A DNA stretch of 64,000 nt. Origin: Paenibacillus tyrphae. GTDB taxonomy: Bacteria > Bacillota > Bacilli > Paenibacillales > NBRC-103111. The position numbers and the translations under genes were made by a program. The notes beneath the pieces were generated by a model. That model had not been told where the DNA came from and did not search any database. It saw only the letters and a list, made by a program, of their open reading frames with translations. The DNA is taken from NCBI RefSeq assembly GCF_000722545.1, contig NZ_JNVM01000013.1:62001-126000 (forward strand). Reading direction: 5' to 3'. Numbering within the stretch: the first letter of the stretch is position 1; every line of letters begins with the position of its first letter. Below are positions 14,306 to 22,546 of the stretch, in pieces.

Positions 14306-16270
14306 TTATATTTTTTGCTTCCTTCTAATCAACTCCCGATTTTCCCACAGAAGCATGCGCAAGTTTGATTTTGACCCTTGAATAATAAAATGCGGAATTT
14401 GTCGTTGCTTTGCAATTTCAACGCAGCTCCAGGTAGCTCGGTGCGATGTGGCCGTCAGCAGAAAAAATAAGGCATCGGCTTTGCTTAAATCCGCGTGAAT
14501 TCGCTCCGGGGCATCGCCGCTATCATGTATGAGTATTGCGCCTGTCTCCGCCACAACCCCCTCGAACCATTTCCGCAGACCGCCGACAATTACAATTTTA
14601 CAGTTATCCAAGAATGGATCGGGCTTCGTCTTCTCGGCTTGCCTCTTGAGTAAAGATGGCTTATACGCTTTGAATTCTTGCTCGGCCGCAGTCTGTTTTG
14701 TTTTCCGGTACAATCGGGATAATCGGGCAAATCGCCCTTCGTCAGCAACGTTGAATAGACATGGATCTCCGTCGTTAGGCTGTTGGATTTCAATATCTCG
14801 TCGGTGCAATGGATATCGGTTTTGTGCATTGTTGATGTCCACACAGTACCATGTAAAGTAATTTCCGAGCTCGACATATCCATCAAATTGGCGGATCGGA
14901 GCATAGGTATCGTCCCCTTGGAGTAAAAGCTCAATTTCATAGAGTATCATGCCGTTATGTTGCTTGCCTGGCGAGCATTGGACTTCGGCTTCGTGCTCAA
15001 GCCCGTGTTGATGGATCATCGATTCCGTAATGTTAAACGATTTTCCGTCCTCCATCACGACGTAACCGCCATGATCTCGTCGATAGAACGTGCCGACACA
15101 AGATTGCCGGCTCGCCTCGGGTACGCTTGGAACCGATTCAAACGAAGGATCGCTTATCTGGACATGATCTTGCGATTGCGCCTGCCCGGTTTCTTGCCGA
15201 AACTGCTCCAAAAGATCGATCAAGTCAAAAATTTTCCTTATCTGCGCCCGAAGAACAGATGCATTCTCCGGATTGGCTTGCCGAAGCTCGTAATAAAGCT
15301 TGTCCGACTCCGGCAACAAGGAATGTAAAAGAAGCGCGATAAGCTCTTGTGTGCTCCCCTGCCCCTTCCTCTCATGCCGTTGCTTCCATTGTTCCAATTC
15401 ATGCTCCGCTTTTACCGCATTGGCTTTCATTTCCTCGACTTTCAATTCGGCTTCTTTCACCAAATCTTGCAGATCGTTTTTTTCCTGATTCAGACGATGC
15501 AGCCGAGCTTCCAACTGATTCCGGTAGGCTTCCGCTTCCATCTTTTGCTTCAGCGCTTCTTCTTTCAAGATCCGCAGCTCCACCGCTAATTGTTGCTTTT
15601 CTCTTTCGAATTGCTCTAGCTTTTTCGTTTGAGCTCCAAGCTCCTTGCGCAGCTGCTGGGCTTCCTTTTCCTTCGTCTGGCGTAAGGCAAGCTCGTTCTT
15701 CAGCTTTTGCTCAATCACAGTATGCTTTTCGTCGTTGGAACGGTCATCTTGCGGGCTCTTCGCTTCCGGAGCCTTCTCTTTTAATCCTTCTTCAAACTCT
15801 CTTATGGCCTCTTCCCAAGATGTTCTATCTATCGAACGGTCAGGATGAAACCGGAGAGCCCAATAAACATGCCATCGCCCAAATTTTAAGATGTTATCCT
15901 CTTTTGTAGCCAGAAATGTTTCCAAAGAGCTGTGGGATTCATTTTTCAATAAATCGAACACGGTGAATATGATAACCCAACAAAGTCGTTCTCGATCGGA
16001 GGTAAGATAATGTTTTTGCAGCTGGAAGAGTAATTTTTGAAAGAGTGCATCGGGAAATTTCTTATACTTGGAGAAAACGATGGGGAAATTTAAGAAATGG
16101 GCTATGGCTCGTTTTTGTTGAACGGATAGTTCATTAATTAAAAATCTGAACTTATCGATCGGGAAAGGGAGACTTATCTCTTCTTGTATAGCTTGCATAA
16201 AAGTCGGCTTTTGTTCCTCATATCCCTCGGTTAAAGAGTTAATTTGACGGACTTCGGCCTTTTCGCTCAT
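14306..16270 (-). CDS. Coiled-coil protein with C-terminal DUF2325-type domain
   Basis: 654 residues. Residues about 1-165 are helical and of no known family. Residues about 180-305 form a long Glu/Lys/Gln-rich coiled coil. Residues about 390-520 contain beta-rich segments (VGTFYRRDHGGYVVMEDGKS; FDGYVELGNYFTWYCVD) that look like small nucleic-acid-binding beta barrels. The last 95 residues (KIVIVGGLRKWFEGVVAETG ... SKSNLRMLLW) resemble DUF2325, a Rossmann-like domain of unknown function. AGGAGG lies 6 bases before ATG 16270. It follows the GIY-YIG gene after about 200 bases that contain a strong hairpin, so it may have its own promoter. Together the parts suggest a nucleic-acid-associated protein. 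Confidence 0.65.
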   Translation of the reverse strand: MSEKAEVRQINSLTEGYEEQKPTFMQAIQEEISLPFPIDKFRFLINELSVQQKRAIAHFLNFPIVFSKYKKFPDALFQKLLFQLQKHYLTSDRERLCWVIIFTVFDLLKNESHSSLETFLATKEDNILKFGRWHVYWALRFHPDRSIDRTSWEEAIREFEEGLKEKAPEAKSPQDDRSNDEKHTVIEQKLKNELALRQTKEKEAQQLRKELGAQTKKLEQFEREKQQLAVELRILKEEALKQKMEAEAYRNQLEARLHRLNQEKNDLQDLVKEAELKVEEMKANAVKAEHELEQWKQRHERKGQGSTQELIALLLHSLLPESDKLYYELRQANPENASVLRAQIRKIFDLIDLLEQFRQETGQAQSQDHVQISDPSFESVPSVPEASRQSCVGTFYRRDHGGYVVMEDGKSFNITESMIHQHGLEHEAEVQCSPGKQHNGMILYEIELLLQGDDTYAPIRQFDGYVELGNYFTWYCVDINNAQNRYPLHRRDIEIQQPNDGDPCLFNVADEGRFARLSRLYRKTKQTAAEQEFKAYKPSLLKRQAEKTKPDPFLDNCKIVIVGGLRKWFEGVVAETGAILIHDSGDAPERIHADLSKADALFFLLTATSHRATWSCVEIAKQRQIPHFIIQGSKSNLRMLLWENRELIRRKQKI

Positions 16271-16392
16271 GAACATCCTCCTATTTTTATGAATAAAACA
16301 CCATAATTTAGGATTCGATGCTCAATTCCTAATTCCTCCAATTTATACATAAATACTTAGGACCCGGTTAAAATTTCCTGCATACCCGGGCT

Positions 16393-16444
16393 CCCCGCAA
16401 AGCACCCGGATTTACTTTTCTTGATTCAACCTTGCTTTGCGGGG
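16393..16444. other. Long perfect hairpin between GIY-YIG and coiled-coil genes
   Basis: CCCCGCAAAGCA (16393-16404) pairs perfectly with TGCTTTGCGGGG (16433-16444) over a 28-base loop. It lies after the GIY-YIG stop on the minus strand. No T-run follows, so it may stabilise or process the transcript rather than end it. Confidence 0.45.
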
Positions 16445-16467
16445 CAGTGCAGCGACCGGAAGTAGAT

Positions 16468-16827
16468 TCACTGTCTTGGCGGCTTGTTATATCCTCTGTC
16501 CCCGTAAGGCTGCAATTTCTCCAGCCACGGCTTTTCCATCATTTTGAGCTCCCACTTCATATCCGTTACATCGTCCGTTTTCTGCTCCTCCAGCACCTCG
16601 TAGGTGAAGGCTTCGGCTCCGAACTCCTTCCAATCCTTTTGCAGCTCTAGATTGGCGAATCTCCCCATATCCAACTGCATCTTGATGGTCATCCATTTGT
16701 TTTTCAAGTTCGGATGGCTGTCCACATAAATTTTGCCGTTGACTTTGTTTGTGATTTGGATGATACCCATGTAAGTCTTAATCTGCTTAAATTCCTCCAG
16801 CAGCTCCTTGCGCTTGCTCTTATCCAT
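16468..16827 (-). CDS. GIY-YIG-like nuclease-family protein
   Basis: 119 residues (MDKSKRKELLEEF). From about residue 19 the sequence MGIIQITNKVNGKIYVDSHP follows the GIY-YIG fold, but the signature is divergent: GIY is GII and the partner tyrosine lies in KIYV. The later FGAEAFTYEVLEE matches the family's third motif. Related small proteins are found in Bacillus and Paenibacillus; whether this one still cuts DNA is unclear. ATG 16827 is chosen for AAGGAG 10 bases upstream; an ATG at 16860 would overlap the stop of the vWA gene. It is co-directional with the AAA+ and vWA genes and likely in their operon. Confidence 0.62.
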   Translation of the reverse strand: MDKSKRKELLEEFKQIKTYMGIIQITNKVNGKIYVDSHPNLKNKWMTIKMQLDMGRFANLELQKDWKEFGAEAFTYEVLEEQKTDDVTDMKWELKMMEKPWLEKLQPYGDRGYNKPPRQ

Positions 16828-16856
16828 TGTTTTGTCTCTCCTTCTGAGCCCGTAAA

Positions 16857-17933
16857 TCATAAATACCGGGCGATTATCCGAACCAGCTTGGCCGGAAATT
16901 CATGTAGATTGGTAATATCCAGGAATCGCTCATTCCCGTAGATCTGGCTAATGACGTCCTTGTCTTGGCCGATCGCGGCGGCAAGAAAGGTAATTCCTTT
17001 CCGCTCGTATTCGGCGATCGTCTGCTGCATGTCTTGAATGGCGTAGCTCCCGGTATAATCGTCCATCGCTTTCGGCTGCCCGTCGCTTATGCTGATCAAG
17101 AGCTTCGTCTTTTGCGGCGTATCAGCCAGCCGTTCCGCGATAATTCGTAAAGCCATGCCGTCGCGATTGTTGCTTCTGGCCCGAATCCCCATCAGTCGGA
17201 AACGGTCATTCGCATCGGTTCGATCAAAGTCGGTATAGGCATAAACCGACATTTGCTCCAGTCTGGAAGCATCCGCCGTATCGCCATAGATCAAAACGGG
17301 GATATGACACAGCTGACAAAATTCATATACGGCGATCACCGCGCGTTTGGCCGCTTCCAATCTGCCAAAAGCCTTCATCGATGCCGATTCGTCCACCCTC
17401 AGACCAACCACAAGCGAAGGCGATTCCGTCGGTGGGCGTTTTTTGGCAAAATACCTGAAATCCCGGTAAGCGACGCTGTCCGCTTGAAATTTACTGCCAT
17501 AGTAATGATTCTTGGCAAAATCAAACGAAGCCTCGTGCTCCAGCAGCGGAAGCGTCTTTCTTGCGATTTCCCGCACGATGGGCATCAGTCCCTTGCTCAG
17601 CCGGACATATTCCTGCTGATTTGCCTGATCGTAATCTGGACGATGAACGATGAGCTTTACCTTATGATGAATGGAGTGGGACACCACTTCCCGAGCGTCG
17701 TGATTCAGCTTTTTGCGAAAATCGCGTTCTTGCCGCTTCGCCTCCTCTGACATGGGCTCGGGGTCGGCCGGATGATAAGCCGGGGCATTGCTCTCCCCCA
17801 AATCCGAGCTTTCCATGCCGGCGTCGTCCTCGGAACTATCGGAATCATTGGCGCTATCGGACGAGCTTTCGTCGCTGTCCGCGCTTTTTTTCAAAGCGAT
17901 CGCGTCATCGTCCGCAGGACGGTCCAGATCCAA
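16857..17933 (-). CDS. vWA-domain protein partner of the AAA+ ATPase (CobT/MoxR-associated type)
   Basis: About 358 residues from a TTG start. Residues about 12-48 are an extreme Ser/Asp linker. The C-terminal 190 residues are a von Willebrand A domain with the metal site DESAS, a Thr in GDTAD and an Asp in ISDGQP. Such proteins act with MoxR-type ATPases as metal-dependent adaptors. The start is odd: no ATG, GTG or good ribosome site precedes the TTG. The same frame stays open upstream as far as about 18008, across a run of nine A (17988-17996) inside the end of the ATPase gene. From memory, related proteins carry about 250 more residues before the acidic linker, so this gene is either truncated or read by slippage from the ATPase. 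Confidence 0.75.
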   Translation of the reverse strand: MDLDRPADDDAIALKKSADSDESSSDSANDSDSSEDDAGMESSDLGESNAPAYHPADPEPMSEEAKRQERDFRKKLNHDAREVVSHSIHHKVKLIVHRPDYDQANQQEYVRLSKGLMPIVREIARKTLPLLEHEASFDFAKNHYYGSKFQADSVAYRDFRYFAKKRPPTESPSLVVGLRVDESASMKAFGRLEAAKRAVIAVYEFCQLCHIPVLIYGDTADASRLEQMSVYAYTDFDRTDANDRFRLMGIRARSNNRDGMALRIIAERLADTPQKTKLLISISDGQPKAMDDYTGSYAIQDMQQTIAEYERKGITFLAAAIGQDKDVISQIYGNERFLDITNLHEFPAKLVRIIARYL

Positions 17934-17968
17934 GCCGGTGCTGTCGACATCTCCCCATATTTTGATCT

Positions 17969-19078
17969 CTAAGGCTTCAGAATCCCGTTTTTTTTTACTT
18001 GAGCTTCAATCTCCTCCAAGCTTGCCGTCAAGCCGTGGCTTGCAAGCGCATCTTCCAGCAGCTTGATTTCCTCGGAGTCGGTTGTGATCTTGTAGATGAC
18101 TTTATGATAAAGGGATTGCTTGACGGAAGCCCCTCCGGCAACCGCATCCGCCCAGTAGAAATAGGAGCGCATTCCAGCCACCCCTTTAATTGCATTGGCC
18201 CGGGCGGTTTTGTCCAGAATAATAATGGTGTCTGCCAAAACGTCCAATACCCGTTCATTGCTGTAGCCGGTTTTGGCCATGGCGCGTTCCATCATCACTT
18301 CTTTCGTGGGCAGATCCATCTTTTCCGAGTGCTGAACTCTGTCGCGCAATGCCTCGTTTAACGGCCTGGCCCCTGCGTAGCTGCGGTTTGTCGTGATGAC
18401 CGCTATAAAATCCGGATGTCTGCGCACGATTTCCGTAGGAAGATTGATGCTGCCATCCAGCTCTAGAGCGGAGTTCAGCGCCATTAACACCGCGGCATCC
18501 CGAATGACGTTCGGCTCTTGGATTTCCAGGACGTAACCCATTTGGTAAGCTCGAACGATCTCCGAAGGGTAGAAGCGATACTCTACCGCTTCGCCGTCGC
18601 TGTTTTCCGCAGCCAGCTTCAGCAGCTGCTTCATCTTTAAGGCTGCCTGCTCCGGGGCGATTCCCAGGACGTCGGTCAAAACTCCGGCTGCACTTTGAAA
18701 ACCGTCGCTCTCGTATAGCGCCTTCAACGCCTTCCGATCCGCAGGCTCCAGCTTCTCCAGCCGTTCCGAGGAAATCACGGGCAAAATCGCGCCGATAATA
18801 TCCGATTTATCCATGTCCGCAAAGCAGGTGACCTTCGTATACGGCAGCCCGAAATTCGCCGATAACGCTTTGGCGAGCTGCGTTTTGCCCGAGCCTGCGT
18901 CGCCTTCCAACAAAATGTTGGCGATTTTCATTTCGCCGCGGTTCCAGTTGCGCTTGACTTCCGCGCTTATGCGGCGCTCTTCTTCGCTGGCCTTATGCGT
19001 TGACGGCTTTTGCCACACAAGCGCTTGTTCCGCATCGGTCAGTTGTCTTGCAGGAGACAATATATATTCCTGAATCAT
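17969..19078 (-). CDS. MoxR-type AAA+ ATPase
   Basis: 369 residues. Walker A is GDAGSGKT at 59-66. The Walker B region is near YVLEIQEPNVIR (about 195), where the usual acidic pair is QE. Sensor 1 is ITTNRSYAGARPLN, and the Arg-finger region is ALRDRVQHSEKM. Around 85-180 there is an insertion rich in Lys/Leu/Glu that also occurs in relatives. MoxR ATPases remodel or insert metals and cofactors into targets with a vWA partner, encoded next here. The ribosome site AGGAAGTGG precedes the ATG. The gene ends QVKKNGILKP within a run of nine A that could shift ribosome or polymerase into the vWA frame. Confidence 0.82.
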   Translation of the reverse strand: MIQEYILSPARQLTDAEQALVWQKPSTHKASEEERRISAEVKRNWNRGEMKIANILLEGDAGSGKTQLAKALSANFGLPYTKVTCFADMDKSDIIGAILPVISSERLEKLEPADRKALKALYESDGFQSAAGVLTDVLGIAPEQAALKMKQLLKLAAENSDGEAVEYRFYPSEIVRAYQMGYVLEIQEPNVIRDAAVLMALNSALELDGSINLPTEIVRRHPDFIAVITTNRSYAGARPLNEALRDRVQHSEKMDLPTKEVMMERAMAKTGYSNERVLDVLADTIIILDKTARANAIKGVAGMRSYFYWADAVAGGASVKQSLYHKVIYKITTDSEEIKLLEDALASHGLTASLEEIEAQVKKNGILKP

Positions 19079-19101
19079 TTCTAACCACTTCCTATTCCAA
19101 G

Positions 19102-19581
19102 TTAATACCCCATATCCTTCAAAATTCTGGATAACGTGCGCAGCCGTTCCCCGATCAGCTCGTCGTCATCGCTCAGAGCCTGACTGAACAGCTTGATGTC
19201 TTCATTGATTCTCTCATTGTCCGTACAGATGGCCACGGTCATGGCGTCCCCCTGGAGGCCAACCCGGTCGATGACCGGCTCCTGCGGATCATACAAATGC
19301 TCATATCGGTAAGCTTCGCGAAAATGCGCCATCGTCCGGCAAATCAGAATGGATAGATCAAGAACGCGATGGAGCGGCAGCTCCTCCGATTGCCGGGACC
19401 ATTTTTCTCCCGTGTACCGCCATACTTTGGCCGAAATATCGATTTTCCCCCTGTCATTCCATTGGGCCAATCCCAAGGAAAGACCTTTGGCATCCGTATT
19501 TCGGGCAAATCGGCCGTCAACCTGCTCATAATTTTCAGAAACGACAACGGGCTTATGCTTTAACGTAGTCGGTATTTTCAT
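19102..19581 (-). CDS. Conserved hypothetical protein leading the AAA+/vWA operon
   Basis: A 159-residue soluble protein (MKIPTTLKHKPVVVSENYEQ). It is mixed alpha/beta, ending in a helical pair (ELIGERLRTLSRILKDMGY). Proteins of this sort occur beside AAA+/vWA genes in other Firmicutes, possibly the DUF6530 family, though I am not sure of the number. AGAGGGA lies 6 bases before the ATG and the ATPase gene follows 23 bases after the stop, so it is the first gene of the operon. Function unknown; an adaptor or substrate of the ATPase is plausible. Confidence 0.65.
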   Translation of the reverse strand: MKIPTTLKHKPVVVSENYEQVDGRFARNTDAKGLSLGLAQWNDRGKIDISAKVWRYTGEKWSRQSEELPLHRVLDLSILICRTMAHFREAYRYEHLYDPQEPVIDRVGLQGDAMTVAICTDNERINEDIKLFSQALSDDDELIGERLRTLSRILKDMGY

Positions 19582-19708
19582 GGTATGTCCCTCTTTTCAT
19601 TTTCTGTATCACTCATTTACTAATTTACTAAATTACTAAATCGCTACTTCATTGTAGCCTGCACTTGATCGAATGTCAATCCGTTGGTTGACCGGCTGCT
19701 TTAAAAAG

Positions 19709-19758
19709 AAAAAGAGCCGTTTCGACTTCCCTTATTTTGGGGAAACCCGGCTGCTTTT
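19709..19758 (+). terminator. Hairpin with T-run ahead of the MFS gene
   Basis: AAAAAGAGCCG pairs with CGGCTGCTTTTT through a long stem with one bulge, and TTTC/GAAA extends it inward. It precedes the MFS gene by about 80 bases, with the divergent gene on the other side. It could be the leftover terminator of a lost gene or an attenuator for the pump. Confidence 0.45.
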
Positions 19759-19836
19759 TATTGAAAGAAAATTAATTATATTATAAGTTAAGTAATATAT
19801 TTACAATTCAGCTGACGATTTAAGGTGAGGTGAACA

Positions 19837-21050
19837 ATGAACGGACGACTCAAAGCAATTTTATTAATATTTGGACTTGGCTTTTCCAACTTGGGGAATT
19901 GGATTTATTTTGTCGCAATTAACATTATGGTTTTGAATATTACGGGATCGGCGACTGCACTTGCAGGTCTATTTGTCATTAGGCCTATTGCTATGCTTGT
20001 AACCAATTTCTGGTCCGGGAGTATTATAGACCGTATCAATGTTAGGAAACTCATGATACTTGTTGATGTCATTAGAGGCATCTTAATCGGTTTGATTCTT
20101 TTCGCTCCTTCGTTGTTCGTTATTTACGCCTTAATGTTTGTCATTAATTTATTCGGTTCATTTTTTGGCCCAAGTTCCTCTGTATATATAACAAAGCTTA
20201 TCCCAACAGAAAAACGACAACGATTTAATTCCTTGATTAGTATGACTAATTCCAGCGCGTTTCTGTTAGGACCGGCCATTTCCGGTTTGCTAATTATGAC
20301 AGTCGGTGTTCATTTTTGCATCGTATTTAATGCAATAAGTTTTATTGTATGCGCTTTTATGATTTTCCTGCTTCCTGACGTAGAAAATAATAGTGACCAT
20401 GCTCGCGGAAAAATCTCTTTCAACATATTGGCCAATGATCTAAGGACAGTGGTTAAATTTGCAAAATCATCAACATTTTTTATCTCTATCTATATTTTAT
20501 TTCAAGCTGCTGCGCTAATAGGATATGCGATTGACTCTCAGGAAGCTGCCTTCATTAAAATGGTTTTGAAATTAACGGATATGGATTACGGCAATATCAT
20601 AAGTATCACCGGCGTGGGATCGTTACTGGGATCTTTTATAGCGGCATTAACTTCGCAAAAAATATCATATCGTTGGTTTATGAGTTATGGCATATTACTG
20701 ACTACTTTTTTTATATCCTATTTTATGCATCTTCCAGTTTTATGACCGCAGCGCTATCATTTGCATTGTTGGGTTTTTTTATGTCTTTTGCAAGCGCGGG
20801 ATATGCCACATGTTTTCAAAATCACGTCCCTCCCGAAATGATGGGGAGATTCGCCAGCATAGCCGATATGATTCAAGGTACTATTCAAATTATGATCACA
20901 CTTTTAGTCGGTCTGTTGGCCGATCTTATTTCACTGCAGCTATCCTGTCTCCTTTTCGCAGGATTTGCATGTTTACTTTGTATCCTTCTTTGCTTAAAAA
21001 TGCTTGCACCATCGTCTAAATCAGAAAACGAAGCCCGCAAACCTGCGTGA
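19837..21050 (+). pseudogene. MFS efflux transporter (DHA3-like), frameshifted
   Basis: Two overlapping frames make one transporter of about 404 residues. The first (19837-20745) carries about eight membrane segments and the typical DHA3 start (GLGFSNLGNWIYFVAINIMV) with the loop SGSIIDRINVRKLM. It stops at TGA 20743-20745. The second frame continues with SFMTAALSFALLGFFMSFAS and the C-terminal helices to 21050. A one-base change near 20735-20745 (around CCAGTTTTATG) explains the break. Relatives pump macrolides or other drugs. A good ribosome site (AGGTGAGG) precedes the ATG, so the loss looks recent; a sequencing error is the other explanation. Confidence 0.75.
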
Positions 21051-21067
21051 CTCCGTTTTTTTTGTTA

Positions 21068-22450
21068 TTAGGACAAGGAACCAACGGCTAGACGCTCCTC
21101 GATTTGGGAGCATAAAGCCTCCTCGGTTTCCAAGCCGGCCCAATACATCTTGAGTTCCTGATTGATGACGGACAGCTCACGTGCGCTGATCGCCAAATCG
21201 GTGAAATATCGAAAGCCGGGAATCGTTTCGCGAAATAGCGAAAATCTCGACGGAAGATACCGTTTCTCTTCCCCTACCCACTCGGCGGCGGATTTTCTCG
21301 CGGGAAGACTGTACGTGTTCTGCCGAACGAAAAGCTGGGCCTTGTAACCTGTCAAAAATTCCACCAGCTTGGCGGCGGCGGCCTTGACCTGCGACTGACG
21401 ATTGATCGCAAGCCCGATGTTCAGCAGCATGGTCATCGGCGTACCCAAATGCGGTACGGGCGCGATGTCAAAGGCTACCCGCTCGCCAAGCAAATAATTC
21501 AAATAAAAATAACTCGTCATGATCATCGACGCTTTCCCCTTCGCCAGAAGCAGCTCCGATTCGCCGGTCGTCACCCCTTCCGATAAAGAGGGAATACTAT
21601 GCTTCATCTCCCCGCAGTAGCGAAGCGCGTCCATCATCGGCGTATCGGCAAGCTTAAGCCGACCGTCTTCGTGCCGCTCGAACTTCCCACCGGTCTGTAG
21701 CAGCAGAAGAGGCCAGCGGTTCGACGAATACAAGTCGCAGTGAAAGCCAAGCCGTTCACCCGGAATGGCAAGCCGCGACGAATAGTCAATCAGATCGTTC
21801 CACTGCCAGCTGCTGTCCGGCTCGGATAAATTGGCCGCCCGAAAGTGCTCCCGGTTATAACATAGAATGAGCGGGGAAAAAATAAACGGCTGCACGAGCT
21901 GGCGGCCATTCACTTGAAACGCGTCCGACAGGAAGGAATACAGCTCCGGATTGCGTTGCATCGGCTCCAGCAGCCCTTCGTCTCCGTTCTCCACACATTC
22001 CCGAAAATTCATAAAGTTCATCATGACCACATCGAGGATGCCGCCGGACAAGTACTCGCTAATATATCTGTAGTTGCTGCTGGATGTAGGCACGGCTTGT
22101 ACCCGGATATGCGGGTTTTCCTCCTGAAAGATCGACAGCAGCTGATGAATTCCTGCTTCTCCGGTGACAGAGCTGTGAAAACCCAGCTTTACGGTGACGA
22201 TAGCTTCGTCCAGAGGACCGACAACCTTCGTGCCGACGCGCGGTATTTTTTCGATCAGCCCCTCCGAAACGAGAACGTCCAGCCCTTTTCGCACCGTTTG
22301 ATTGCTCAGTTGGAACTGCGCGGCGAAAGATTTTTCGGAAGACAAATAGTCTCCTACCGGCCGCTTTCCTGTCAATATGTCTTCCCGCAGCGTGCTGACG
22401 AATTCGCTTAGCCGCTCGCGGGGCGTTTTGCGACTTGTCCTTCCTTCCAT
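21068..22450 (-). CDS. GntR-type regulator fused to a solute-binding-like domain
   Basis: 460 residues. The N-terminal 75 residues are a GntR winged helix (LREDILTGKRPVGDYLSSEK ... VLVSEGLIEKIPRVGTK). From about residue 85 the protein resembles an ABC sugar-binding protein (family 1: IHQLLSIFQEENPHIRVQAV) but lacks a signal peptide, so it stays in the cytoplasm as a ligand sensor. This hybrid layout occurs in Paenibacillus next to glycan-use genes. It lies downstream of the beta-helix gene on the same strand, 96 bases away, and presumably controls that gene in response to a sugar. Confidence 0.78.
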   Translation of the reverse strand: MEGRTSRKTPRERLSEFVSTLREDILTGKRPVGDYLSSEKSFAAQFQLSNQTVRKGLDVLVSEGLIEKIPRVGTKVVGPLDEAIVTVKLGFHSSVTGEAGIHQLLSIFQEENPHIRVQAVPTSSSNYRYISEYLSGGILDVVMMNFMNFRECVENGDEGLLEPMQRNPELYSFLSDAFQVNGRQLVQPFIFSPLILCYNREHFRAANLSEPDSSWQWNDLIDYSSRLAIPGERLGFHCDLYSSNRWPLLLLQTGGKFERHEDGRLKLADTPMMDALRYCGEMKHSIPSLSEGVTTGESELLLAKGKASMIMTSYFYLNYLLGERVAFDIAPVPHLGTPMTMLLNIGLAINRQSQVKAAAAKLVEFLTGYKAQLFVRQNTYSLPARKSAAEWVGEEKRYLPSRFSLFRETIPGFRYFTDLAISARELSVINQELKMYWAGLETEEALCSQIEERLAVGSLS

Positions 22451-22546
22451 CCTTAGACCTCATTTCCATCCGATACACTGTAAAGAACAGGAAATAGGGA
22501 CGAATCCTGTATCCGCTCTAATAGTTGTTATTATAGCAAGATCCCG

